Source: Gammaproteobacteria bacterium
Lineage (GTDB): Bacteria > Pseudomonadota > Gammaproteobacteria > Enterobacterales > GCA-2746155
Direction: 5' to 3'
Assembly (NCBI GenBank): GCA_024206355.1
Contig: JAAGZM010000227.1
Coordinates: 1 to 9,452 of the forward strand
DNA: 9,452 bases
Translations under genes and position numbers: made by a program
The notes under the pieces: generated by a model
What the model was told of the DNA's origin: nothing
The model's database searches: none
The model's input: the letters and a program-made list of their open reading frames with translations, nothing else
Shown here: positions 1 through 7,317 of the stretch, in pieces
Position numbering within the stretch: the first letter of the stretch is position 1
Layout of the letters: every line of letters begins with the position of its first letter

Positions 1-125
1 AAGTCAATAAGTCTAAAAAACGTGCAATCAAATGTGTAGGCAAACTCACTCAATGGGTGAATACTAATCCTTCTGTAAGTTGCTGTTTTGAAATAAATAA
101 CCATAAGTCAGAGCCGGTCAACTGA
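1..125 (+). CDS. 3' end of an unidentified gene (partial)
   Basis: Reading from base 3, one frame stays open for 40 codons and ends at TGA 123-125. The peptide is lysine-rich at first, then has a TQWVNTNPSV stretch and a CCFEI segment. I do not recognise the family, and the start lies outside the window. The last 18 bases overlap the 3' end of the convergent patatin-like gene. The case for a real gene is the open frame and the lack of anything else in bases 1-107. An open run this short in A+T-rich DNA could still be chance. Confidence 0.4.
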   Translation, partial: VNKSKKRAIKCVGKLTQWVNTNPSVSCCFEINNHKSEPVN

Positions 126-1208
126 GGATTCTAGGTTAAAAAGCTTGATATGATCTATCAGACTGCCGTCTTTCATCCATGATTGTAATACTTCAGGTAA
201 TTCTGCAGAGCGTTTGGTAACTTCTTTCCAATATTCTAGTCTAGTCTCATCATTTCCCACAAACCGTTTGAAGTCTGAACGGTCAGGAATTTTAGATAAA
301 GGTAAGCTATTTATGAATGACTCTGATGGTGCTAATAATAATACATTTTCGAGATATTTGCCATCTGGTTTTCGCCAACCGATGTATTTATCAAGCCATC
401 CAGGAGTGATAGTTTTGGAAAAATGTGGTAATAAAACAAGGCCCTTTTCTACACCGTATGGTAAAGACATATGGTAATCAATTAGCCCTCCATCACGGTA
501 ATACCCCGGTTTTGCTCCAGGTATATTATTAATACCATCAACGATAAGTGGTATAGAGCCAGAAGCAAGGATCGCTAATTGCAAATTTTTTTTATTGAGG
601 GCAACCTTATCTGTAGGAAAATCATTCATATTGAAAAAAGGAGGTAATTCAATTTGATGGTGAAATAGGGTACGTTTAAAGAATAAATTGAGTGATTTTC
701 TACTCACAAAATTAAAGAGTGTACATAATAGTAAACCAGGTATCAGTAGCGCTGGATGTTCAACATTGAGAAGACCGCGACCCCGATCAGCAAAAAGATT
801 TAGTTTAAACTTTTTATTGTTCAGTATTTCATCAACGCCGTTGTCTTTAAATAGACCATCAAGAATTTTACTAAGCTCTCGAGTAATTTCCGCTTTGTCG
901 GCTGTCTCAGAATATCTTTGTTCAAAATAGAGTTTTTCAAAATTATCGAATGCTCTTTGAAAATCTGCTCGACAGTAAGTTGCATATCGCCAAGCACCAA
1001 TTGATGAACCAATTAAGTGAATAGGATCATTAGAGGTTTGTAGCCAGCTACCAAATAAAAACTGATCGAGCCCATGAAGTACAAGCCATTTAGGACCACC
1101 AGCAGCGCCGGCTACAACTTTTATATCAGATGCTTTTAGACCATGCTCTTTAATATGTGAGTAAGCATTGCTACCAGCATAAAGGCAGAGGGGACTAGGA
1201 GCAGTCAA
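108..1208 (-). CDS. Patatin-like phospholipase / acyl hydrolase family protein
   Basis: This 366-residue protein carries the patatin signature set. A glycine-rich oxyanion-hole segment AAGGPKW lies at residues 35-41. The nucleophile elbow GSSIG is at 67-71, with Ser69 as predicted nucleophile. A LAILASGSIP segment follows at 211-220, and Asp239 of the DGG motif at 239-241 would complete the Ser-Asp dyad. Patatins hydrolyse acyl esters of lipids; the substrate here is unknown. No signal peptide is visible, so it is probably cytosolic. The hydrophobic run at 152-168 could touch the membrane. The start is TTG (1206-1208): an in-frame stop sits immediately upstream and no ATG occurs before the core motifs. 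Only a weak Shine-Dalgarno is seen. It follows the receiver gene by 15 bases, so the two are probably co-transcribed and possibly translationally coupled. Family is secure; role is not. Confidence 0.85.
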   Translation of the reverse strand: MTAPSPLCLYAGSNAYSHIKEHGLKASDIKVVAGAAGGPKWLVLHGLDQFLFGSWLQTSNDPIHLIGSSIGAWRYATYCRADFQRAFDNFEKLYFEQRYSETADKAEITRELSKILDGLFKDNGVDEILNNKKFKLNLFADRGRGLLNVEHPALLIPGLLLCTLFNFVSRKSLNLFFKRTLFHHQIELPPFFNMNDFPTDKVALNKKNLQLAILASGSIPLIVDGINNIPGAKPGYYRDGGLIDYHMSLPYGVEKGLVLLPHFSKTITPGWLDKYIGWRKPDGKYLENVLLLAPSESFINSLPLSKIPDRSDFKRFVGNDETRLEYWKEVTKRSAELPEVLQSWMKDGSLIDHIKLFNLESSVDRL

Positions 1209-1223
1209 TTATTGAGCTACAAG

Positions 1224-1598
1224 TTATAAATCGAGTAGTTTATTAACTGCTTTAATTAGGCGAGGAGGATTGAATGGTTTAGTTAGCCATCCAGAAGCGC
1301 CTGCAGAGCGTCCATCAGTCTTTTTAGTATCACTTTGCTCTGTGGTAAGTAGAAGGATAGGGGTACTCTTATAATCACTCATTTGGCGTAATTTACTAGT
1401 CATAGTAATTCCATCCATTTCATCCATGTGTAAATCTGTAATGACGAGATCAGCGCTATGCTCATTGGCAAGTTCTAGTCCCGTATTTCCATCATCTGCA
1501 GTTAATACAGTATGGCCTTCAGATTCTAGAATAGTTCTTACAAGTTCTCGCATTGTGCGTGCGTCATCTACCGCTAATATTAGAGCCACTTTTGACAT
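1224..1598 (-). CDS. Stand-alone CheY-like response regulator receiver
   Basis: This 124-residue protein is a single receiver domain with no output domain. The acidic pair is Asp11-Asp12, the phosphoacceptor is Asp55 (in ITDLHM), the switch Thr is Thr85 and the conserved Lys is Lys107 (in TKPF). It should therefore be phosphorylated by a partner histidine kinase, not encoded here, and act by protein-protein contact. It is not necessarily the chemotaxis CheY: it lies about 8 kb from the cheV end and is paired with a patatin-like gene. The ATG at 1596-1598 abuts the AAAGG sequence, leaving no normal spacing. A GTG at 1587-1589 (codon 4) sits 9 bases after that AGG and would give a protein starting ALILAVDD, also typical of the family. 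The ATG is kept here, but the GTG is a serious alternative. Confidence 0.9.
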   Translation of the reverse strand: MSKVALILAVDDARTMRELVRTILESEGHTVLTADDGNTGLELANEHSADLVITDLHMDEMDGITMTSKLRQMSDYKSTPILLLTTEQSDTKKTDGRSAGASGWLTKPFNPPRLIKAVNKLLDL

Positions 1599-1620
1599 CC
1601 TTTTATAAATACTATAATTA

Positions 1621-1649
1621 TTTATAGCTTACTATTTGGTATCAGACAA
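1621..1649 (-). promoter_or_regulatory. Sigma-70-type promoter for the receiver/patatin pair
   Basis: Read on the minus strand, a -35 element TTGTCT (1649-1644, 4 of 6 matches to TTGACA) is followed after exactly 17 bases by TATAAA (1626-1621, 5 of 6 to TATAAT). Transcription would begin near 1614, giving a leader of about 15 bases to the ATG or 25 to the alternative GTG. It is the only well-spaced candidate seen upstream of this gene. Confidence 0.6.
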
Positions 1650-1654
1650 GATTG

Positions 1655-1668
1655 TTTAGTGAGAAATT
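1655..1668. repeat. Direct repeat copy 1 (TTTAGTGAGAAATT)
   Basis: It matches 1745-1757 apart from one extra G. It lies just upstream of the predicted receiver promoter, about -41 to -54 from the expected transcription start, a usual place for a regulator to bind. It could be coincidence in A+T-rich DNA. Confidence 0.3.
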
Positions 1669-1744
1669 GTAAATTTTAATTAATTTTTTTTATATATGTA
1701 TTATCTTTGAAGAAAAGCAACAAATAATTATTCATTATGATAGA

Positions 1745-1757
1745 TTTAGTGAAAATT
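1745..1757. repeat. Direct repeat copy 2 (TTTAGTGAAAATT)
   Basis: This is the second copy of the repeat at 1655-1668, in the same orientation and about 90 bases away. It lies 36 bases before the trans-sulfuration enzyme start and just after a possible -10 element TATGAT (1736-1741) for which no matching -35 was found. Confidence 0.3.
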
Positions 1758-1779
1758 ATCTTTACAGCTAAACATATTT

Positions 1780-1783
1780 GGAG
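1780..1783 (+). promoter_or_regulatory. Ribosome binding site that sets the start at 1793
   Basis: GGAG is followed by 9 bases and then ATG at 1793. The longer in-frame possibility, TTG at 1778, would overlap this GGAG and has no site of its own, so the ATG is preferred. Confidence 0.7.
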
Positions 1784-1792
1784 TTCAAGTTA

Positions 1793-2959
1793 ATGAGCGG
1801 TGATAATCAACTCGATTTTGATAGTAAAGTCATACATGCAGGACAATTTCCAGACCCTTCAACGGGGGCTGTTATGCAGCCAATATATGCAACTTCAACC
1901 TACGCCCAATCTAGCCCAGGAGTTCATCAAGGCTTTGAATATGGTCGTTCAGAAAATCCAACTAGAATGGCATTTGAACGCTGTATTGCTGAGCTGGAAG
2001 GTGGCAAACTGGGGTTAGCATTTGCATCAGGCTTAGCTGCAATGACAGCTGTACTAGATCATTTAGACGCTGGCTCACATGTGATTTCTACAGATGACCT
2101 GTATGGAGGTAGCTTTAGACTGTTTAATCGCATCAAAACACGCACATCTAATTTGACATTCACTCAAGTAGATATGGCTGATATGCAAGCTTTAGAATCT
2201 GCAATAAAGCCTGAAACAAAATTAATATGGGTAGAATCGCCCTCTAATCCTTTATTAAAAATTGCTGATATGAAAGCTATATCTGCTTTCGCTAGAAAGC
2301 ATGGATTGATTACCGTTTGTGATAACACCTTTGCAACTCCTTACAATCAACGTCCTATTGAGTTTGGCTTTGATGTCGTGATGCATTCAACGACTAAATA
2401 TATCAATGGTCATTCTGATATAGTTGGAGGAGCACTTGTTGTTGGTGATAACGATGAGTTGATAGAGTCGCTAAAGTTCTTGCAGTTTGCTGTGGGTGCT
2501 ATTGCTAGTCCTTTTGATAGCTTTTTGGCGTTGCGTGGATTGAAAACATTAGCCTTGCGAATGGAAAGGCATAATAAAAATGCTCTTGAGATTGCTCAGT
2601 GGTTAGAACAACAAAGTTCGGTTACACAAGTTATTTATCCTGGATTGGAAAGTCATCCACAACACCAATTGGCTGCTAGCCAGATGGGTGGTTTTTCAGG
2701 GATGGTTTCTTTGTTTCTTGACGGCGATCTAACTAGATGTCGAAGGTTTCTTGAAGCGCTGAATTTATTTACATTGGCAGAGAGTTTGGGAGGTGTAGAG
2801 AGTTTAGTGAATCATCCTGCAATTATGACGCATGCTTCTTTGCCTGCTGAGCGTAGGAACGAACTTGGTATTGAAGATAATTTTGTGAGGTTATCTGTTG
2901 GTGTTGAGAGTGTGGGTGATTTGATTGCTGATTTAGAGCAGGCTTTGGCTATTGGTTGA
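1793..2959 (+). CDS. Cystathionine gamma-lyase (or gamma-synthase), PLP-dependent trans-sulfuration enzyme
   Basis: This 388-residue protein covers the whole Cys/Met-metabolism PLP family. Tyr50 and Arg52 (EYGR) should bind the phosphate of PLP in the neighbouring subunit. Tyr104 (LYGG) should stack on the cofactor and Asp177 (CDNTF) should pair with the pyridine nitrogen. Lys202 (STTKYINGHSD) should form the Schiff base, and Arg366 (RLSVG) should bind the substrate carboxylate. The sequence resembles human cystathionine gamma-lyase throughout. It keeps Glu49 before the Tyr and Glu330-Ser331 in TLAESLGG, matching human Glu59 and Glu339-Ser340, which favour the lyase (cystathionine to cysteine, 2-oxobutanoate and ammonia). 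Bacterial gamma-synthases can look very similar, so the direction of the pathway is not settled. No cystathionine beta-synthase or other met gene is adjacent. No MetJ-like operator was seen upstream. Its last 11 bases overlap the convergent synthase-like gene. Confidence 0.9.
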   Translation: MSGDNQLDFDSKVIHAGQFPDPSTGAVMQPIYATSTYAQSSPGVHQGFEYGRSENPTRMAFERCIAELEGGKLGLAFASGLAAMTAVLDHLDAGSHVISTDDLYGGSFRLFNRIKTRTSNLTFTQVDMADMQALESAIKPETKLIWVESPSNPLLKIADMKAISAFARKHGLITVCDNTFATPYNQRPIEFGFDVVMHSTTKYINGHSDIVGGALVVGDNDELIESLKFLQFAVGAIASPFDSFLALRGLKTLALRMERHNKNALEIAQWLEQQSSVTQVIYPGLESHPQHQLAASQMGGFSGMVSLFLDGDLTRCRRFLEALNLFTLAESLGGVESLVNHPAIMTHASLPAERRNELGIEDNFVRLSVGVESVGDLIADLEQALAIG

Positions 2960-3824
2960 GAAGATTAGCTGGTGAGTATTGATCGGTCAGTGGCCGCACA
3001 TCTTGTTGCCAATCTGGTTTCTTGGTCAATCGACGTTCAAAATCATAAAAATTTACACCTATATTACTTAAGCTTTCTCTTAGTTCTTTACTAAGAGATG
3101 GCTTAATCGCATTTAAATTGCTTTTAAAAGCATAGATAATTCGATTGCCAGATTTTTTCGAGTGAATATAGTTAAAATCACCAAATACGTTTTGGTAAGT
3201 AACAGACTCATGATCATATAACTTCTTATTCGAGAATGTATTAGCTATCAAGAGACCATCATCACTTAGAAGTTGCTTTATTTCTTTTAAAAACTCCTTA
3301 GTCATTAAGTGCTCAGGTATATAGTCTCCGTTAAATGCATCAAGAATTATGAGATCATAATTTTTCTGTTTTCTCAGCTGGCGCTTTACAAAAACCCGAC
3401 CATCTATAGTAATTACTTTTTGTTTATTGCTTTGCTGATAAAAAAACCATTTTTTGGCTACCCGCACAACAGCTTCGTCAATTTCAACAGTATCTATAGT
3501 AGCTGTATTAAAGTTATTTTCGAGACTAGTTGGTAAAGTTCCTCCTCCAAGACCAATAATAAGTATGGATTTAGGCTCTTTAATTAGCGATATCCCCGCC
3601 ATTACCAATTTAGTGTAACTAAAAACAAGATAATCAGGATCGTCTGGATTTATACAACTTTGATAATCAGGAGATTTAGAAAGACGGCCAAATACCATAC
3701 ATCGTTTACCAGATTTTTCTTCTATCATTATATTTCTGTATAGTGATTTTTCTGAATGTAGAATTTCAGCTGAAATATTTGTCATAAAAACAAGTGCTAA
3801 TATACTAACTAGTAGTTTCTTCAT
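2949..3824 (-). CDS. Spermidine synthase-like (methyltransferase-fold) protein with N-terminal signal or anchor
   Basis: This 291-residue protein begins with a basic-hydrophobic segment (residues 1-19, ending NISA) that reads as a signal peptide or membrane anchor. A Rossmann-type nucleotide-binding core follows: GLGGGTLP at 91-98, VEID at 113-116, Asp141-Gly-Arg, and LDAFNGDYIPEHL at 161-173. This is the layout of the spermidine synthase superfamily. The GGGDG of true spermidine synthases reads GGGT here, and the SDxxDP-type catalytic aspartates are replaced by DAFNGD. The latter is typical of the fused MFS/spermidine synthase family, so aminopropyl transfer to putrescine is doubtful. The ATG has a TTGGA site 7 bases upstream, inside the preceding membrane gene, which it overlaps by 20 bases. 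The two are surely co-expressed. Substrate and side of the membrane are unknown. Confidence 0.75.
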   Translation of the reverse strand: MKKLLVSILALVFMTNISAEILHSEKSLYRNIMIEEKSGKRCMVFGRLSKSPDYQSCINPDDPDYLVFSYTKLVMAGISLIKEPKSILIIGLGGGTLPTSLENNFNTATIDTVEIDEAVVRVAKKWFFYQQSNKQKVITIDGRVFVKRQLRKQKNYDLIILDAFNGDYIPEHLMTKEFLKEIKQLLSDDGLLIANTFSNKKLYDHESVTYQNVFGDFNYIHSKKSGNRIIYAFKSNLNAIKPSLSKELRESLSNIGVNFYDFERRLTKKPDWQQDVRPLTDQYSPANLLNQ

Positions 3825-4413
3825 CAGGATTCCAAGAGCTTAGCTGACATGATATGCCAAGAATTAATAAACAAAAAATAGTAGTAAATAAAATCTGATT
3901 TATTTCAAAATATCTAACAAAGTAAAAAGCTGTACCTATTGTGCCTAATGCACTACCTAAAGTTGAGATAAAATAAAGTCTTCCAGCAGTATGGCCACTA
4001 GCTGCCTGAGATTTGACTAGCAAGCGAATAGAGTAAGGGGAGATCATTCCTAAACTAAGTGCCGGTAGGAAAAATAATAATGTCGCAGCAATAAAGGAAC
4101 CGTAACGAGGGTCATCAGTTACAATAAAAGTAAGGTTCATAATGACGTCGGATAAATAAATGGATGGAAGCATAGAGATGCCTGAACCAATAAATAACCA
4201 GCCATATTTTCTGAGGCTAGGTTTTATCATTGAGAGTTGACCTCCTAGAAGGTAGCCCAATGAGAGAGCGATGAGAAATATGCTGATTATGCTTCCCCAA
4301 ATATATATTGAACCGCCAAACCATGGGGCAAGTATCCTTCCTCCCATCATTTCTACTGCCATAACAGCAAAGCCGCTGGAGAACGCCATTATATATATTA
4401 AAACTCTGACCAT
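3805..4413 (-). CDS. Membrane partner of the synthase-like protein (MFS-like half of the fused MFS/spermidine synthase family)
   Basis: This 202-residue integral membrane protein has about six hydrophobic segments, near residues 4-25, 37-58, 70-90, 106-126, 148-166 and 172-190. Conserved family landmarks are Glu21, the GRILAPWFG run at 25-33, Trp39, LGYLLGG at 52-58, GMISPYSIRL at 122-131, and STLGSALGT at 150-158. These match the membrane domain that is normally fused to a C-terminal spermidine synthase-like domain. Here that domain is the next gene, overlapping by 20 bases in another frame. The tail after the last segment is short and polar, and ends at a clean TAG. I see no obvious Shine-Dalgarno before the ATG at 4411-4413 and no convincing promoter, so the exact start is less certain than the family. 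Confidence 0.75.
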   Translation of the reverse strand: MVRVLIYIMAFSSGFAVMAVEMMGGRILAPWFGGSIYIWGSIISIFLIALSLGYLLGGQLSMIKPSLRKYGWLFIGSGISMLPSIYLSDVIMNLTFIVTDDPRYGSFIAATLLFFLPALSLGMISPYSIRLLVKSQAASGHTAGRLYFISTLGSALGTIGTAFYFVRYFEINQILFTTIFCLLILGISCQLSSWNPDEETTS

Positions 4414-4540
4414 GCTAATTTACACTTATGTTCGACATTATGTTACATTTCATTTTTATAATAGTTAAGTATACCTTAAGCTATATTTCTTATCTGATTT
4501 AGTTGGTTATAAAGTAGAGAATTAATAATAATTTCAACAC

Positions 4541-4568
4541 TTGCATAATTTAGTTAGCTTTATGTAAT
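4541..4568 (+). promoter_or_regulatory. Possible promoter for pepN
   Basis: TTGCAT (4541-4546) and TGTAAT (4563-4568, 5 of 6 to TATAAT) are 16 bases apart. The -35 match is poor. Transcription would start near 4575, leaving a short leader before the GGAG site at 4590-4593. The remaining bases of the 4414-4599 gap are A+T-rich and show no clear operator. Confidence 0.3.
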
Positions 4569-4599
4569 TCAAATTTTGATTACATGTACGGAGAGATAA

Positions 4600-7305
4600 A
4601 TGACTGCTAATAGTCAAGGAAACAAATCTTCACATTCTGAAATAAAATATCGAAGGGATTATAAATCTCCTGCTTTTTTTCTTTTGGAAAGTAAGATATA
4701 TTTAAAATTAAGTGAGCAGAAAACAACTGTGATAAGTTCCTTAAACTTTAAAAGGAATTTAGATTCAGAAGAACTCATTGAACAACCTAGGCAGCTTATT
4801 TTAAATGGGGTAAAGCTTAAATTGTTAGATATTTCTCTAGATGGAGTTTCTATGCCTAGAAGTAGCTATCAGTTTAGTGAAGAGTATTTGTTAATTCAAG
4901 ATTTGCCTGACCAATTTACACTAGAAATAACCACAGAGATTAACCCTCAAGCAAATACAAGTCTTCAAGGTTTATACAAATCAGGTGATAAATACTGTAC
5001 ACAATGCGAAGCTGAAGGTTTTAGAAATATCACCTATTTCCCTGATCGCCCTGATGTAATGACAATCTTCACCACAAAAGTTGAAGCTGACAAAACTAAA
5101 TACCCATTTCTACTATCAAATGGAAACCTCATAGACAGTGGTGATCTTGAAAATGGAAAACATTTTGCTACATGGCATGATCCATTTCCTAAACCTAGCT
5201 ACCTATTTGCTCTAGTGGCGGGCAATTTCGATTTGCTTGAAGATACATTCATTACAATGTCAGGTCGCGAAGTAGCTTTAAAAATCTACGTAGACAGTGG
5301 CAAACTCAACCAATGCCACCATGCTATGGAATCACTAAAGAAAGCGATGACATGGGATGAAGAGGTCTACGGTTTAGAATATGATCTTGATATCTACATG
5401 ATTGTAGCTGTCAGTGACTTTAATATGGGGGCAATGGAGAACAAGGGCTTAAATGTATTTAATACTTGTTTTGTTCTTGCCAATAATAAAACGGCAACAG
5501 ATGCCGATTTTGAAGATGTTGAAAGTGTTATTGCCCATGAATATTTTCATAACTGGACGGGCAATAGGGTAACTTGCAGAGATTGGTTCCAGCTAACTTT
5601 AAAAGAGGGTTTGACTGTATTTCGTGATCAAGAGTTCAGCTCTGATATGAATTCACGAGCAGTGAAGCGTCTAAAAGATGTTCTAGCGATTAAAAACGGC
5701 CAATTTGCAGAAGATGCTGGGCCTATGTCTCATCCTATAAGACCAGATTCCTATGTCGAAATGAATAATTTTTATACTCAAACTGTCTACAGCAAAGGTG
5801 CTGAAGTTATCAGAATGATTGAAACAATCGTCTGTAATTCAGGTTTTAAAAAGGGTATGAAGCTCTATTTTGAACGACATGATGGACAGGCTGTAACTTG
5901 TGAAGATTTTATCTGTGCTATGGAAGATGCAAATAATGTTGATTTAAGTTTGTTTAGAAACTGGTATAGGCAAGCAGGAACACCAGAGCTTGACGTTAAT
6001 GCCCACTGGGACTCCTCTAAAGGTAAATATACCTTAACAATAACCCAGTATTGTAAACCCACTCCAGGACAACCTCACAAAGAACCCTTTTTGATACCAC
6101 TTCGACTAGCATTATTTTCAAAAGCAGGTGAAATGCAAAACCTCGACATTGCTAACTCAGACATCAAATGCAAGATTGTTGATAATGGTGCTTTTTCAGG
6201 TAAAGAAGCGGTTATAGAAATTACAGAGCACCATCAAACAATAGTTTTTTCTGGACTCAATGAAAAGCCAATACCATCTTTGTTGCGAGGCTTTTCAGCA
6301 CCCATCAAATTGCATTTTGGCTTCTCTGACCAAGAGCTAGCTCTACTTCTTGCTTTTGACAATGATAGTTACTCTAGCTGGGAAGCTGGTCAAATGTTAA
6401 TGACTAAACTGATTGTAAACTTGACTGGTGATTTACTAGAAGACAAGCCACTTAGTTTTCCTATTGAGCTAGAAGAAACATTTAACAACATACTAGAAGT
6501 TAAAGATGCTGATCCTAATTTATTAGCAATGAATTTGAGTACACCAAGTCTTGACTTTTTATTAGAACAATTTCAAGAAGTTCCTTGGAATGAGTTAGTT
6601 AATGCTTATAATTATTTTAATAGGACTCTTGCGATTAAATGTCACGGTAACTTATTATCGACTTATGACCGTGCTGCAAGTATGGCTGATAGTGACAGAG
6701 AAAATGCTTCTGGATGGCGTAAATTACAGAATGCTTGTTTATCGTTACTAGGCAAAGCAGAGGAAACAGAGGGTATCTCTTTAGCTATAAAACAGTTTAA
6801 ACAGGCTAAAGAAATGACTAACTCACTAGCTTCGTTAAAAGTGGTGGCTCATAGTCAACAGGCAGATAAAACAAAATGGTTAGACACTTTCTATCAACGT
6901 TGGCAAGACGAGGAGTTAGTACTCGATAAGTGGTTTTCTGTTCAGGCTACTAATCCAGAGAGAGATGTAATCAATGAAATATATCAACTATTAGAACATG
7001 CTGATTTTCAAATATCGAATCCTAATAAAGTTCGAGCATTAATAACTGCATTTGCAAAAGGTAATTTAGAAAACTTCCATCGACTAGATGGAGTAGGGTA
7101 CAAGCTAGTTGCTGATGTGATCATAAAACTCAATAAAATAAACCCTCAAATTGCAGCTCGATTGACATCATCTTTTAATAGTTGGCGGAAATTTGATAAC
7201 TCGAGAAAGGAATTAATGAAACATCAGCTGAAAAGAATTGTTGAGCTTGAAAATGTATCTGCAGATGTCTATGAAATTGCTAGTAAAGCGTTAGCATATA
7301 ATTAA
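4600..7305 (+). CDS. pepN: Aminopeptidase N (M1 family zinc metallopeptidase)
   Basis: This 901-residue protein is close to E. coli PepN (870) and collinear with it. It removes N-terminal amino acids from peptides in the cytosol, late in protein turnover, and no signal peptide is present. The GAMEN substrate-binding motif is at 277-281. The zinc site HEYFH at 313-317 is followed 18 residues later by Glu336, giving ligands His313, His317 and Glu336 and catalytic Glu314. Tyr397 (VYSKGAEVIRM) corresponds to the transition-state Tyr381 of E. coli. After the catalytic domain come a beta-sandwich and a helical C-terminal domain. About ten extra residues at the N-terminus and small insertions account for the added length. 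The start is well supported: GGAG at 4590-4593, 6 bases before ATG. All key residues are present, so it should be active. A zinc-ribbon gene follows 12 bases downstream, probably in the same transcript. Confidence 0.97.
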   Translation: MTANSQGNKSSHSEIKYRRDYKSPAFFLLESKIYLKLSEQKTTVISSLNFKRNLDSEELIEQPRQLILNGVKLKLLDISLDGVSMPRSSYQFSEEYLLIQDLPDQFTLEITTEINPQANTSLQGLYKSGDKYCTQCEAEGFRNITYFPDRPDVMTIFTTKVEADKTKYPFLLSNGNLIDSGDLENGKHFATWHDPFPKPSYLFALVAGNFDLLEDTFITMSGREVALKIYVDSGKLNQCHHAMESLKKAMTWDEEVYGLEYDLDIYMIVAVSDFNMGAMENKGLNVFNTCFVLANNKTATDADFEDVESVIAHEYFHNWTGNRVTCRDWFQLTLKEGLTVFRDQEFSSDMNSRAVKRLKDVLAIKNGQFAEDAGPMSHPIRPDSYVEMNNFYTQTVYSKGAEVIRMIETIVCNSGFKKGMKLYFERHDGQAVTCEDFICAMEDANNVDLSLFRNWYRQAGTPELDVNAHWDSSKGKYTLTITQYCKPTPGQPHKEPFLIPLRLALFSKAGEMQNLDIANSDIKCKIVDNGAFSGKEAVIEITEHHQTIVFSGLNEKPIPSLLRGFSAPIKLHFGFSDQELALLLAFDNDSYSSWEAGQMLMTKLIVNLTGDLLEDKPLSFPIELEETFNNILEVKDADPNLLAMNLSTPSLDFLLEQFQEVPWNELVNAYNYFNRTLAIKCHGNLLSTYDRAASMADSDRENASGWRKLQNACLSLLGKAEETEGISLAIKQFKQAKEMTNSLASLKVVAHSQQADKTKWLDTFYQRWQDEELVLDKWFSVQATNPERDVINEIYQLLEHADFQISNPNKVRALITAFAKGNLENFHRLDGVGYKLVADVIIKLNKINPQIAARLTSSFNSWRKFDNSRKELMKHQLKRIVELENVSADVYEIASKALAYN

Positions 7306-7317
7306 AAAGGAAAACCA

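Noticed and set aside
1..100. A minus-strand open stretch in the left edge, downstream of the patatin-like gene.
   Set aside because: It has only a TTG far from any ribosome site and is truncated by the window; the + strand frame ending at 125 explains the region better.
688..930. An 80-codon + strand reading frame opposite the patatin-like gene.
   Set aside because: It lies wholly inside a gene with complete family motifs, is serine/arginine/leucine-rich as antisense frames often are, and has no recognisable domain.
1720..1740. A Fur-box-like stretch containing AATAATTATT and CATTAT upstream of the trans-sulfuration gene.
   Set aside because: Only about 11 of 19 positions fit the Fur consensus, which is expected by chance in this A+T-rich gap.
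3309..3536. A 75-codon + strand reading frame opposite the synthase-like gene.
   Set aside because: It is antisense to the conserved nucleotide-binding core; its Phe/Ile/Tyr-rich composition reflects A+T-rich antisense sequence.
2949..4413. The idea that the membrane and synthase halves are one gene broken by a frameshift.
   Set aside because: The downstream half has its own ATG, ribosome site and signal-like N-terminus, and the upstream half ends in a polar tail, so two intact genes fit better, though relatives should be compared.
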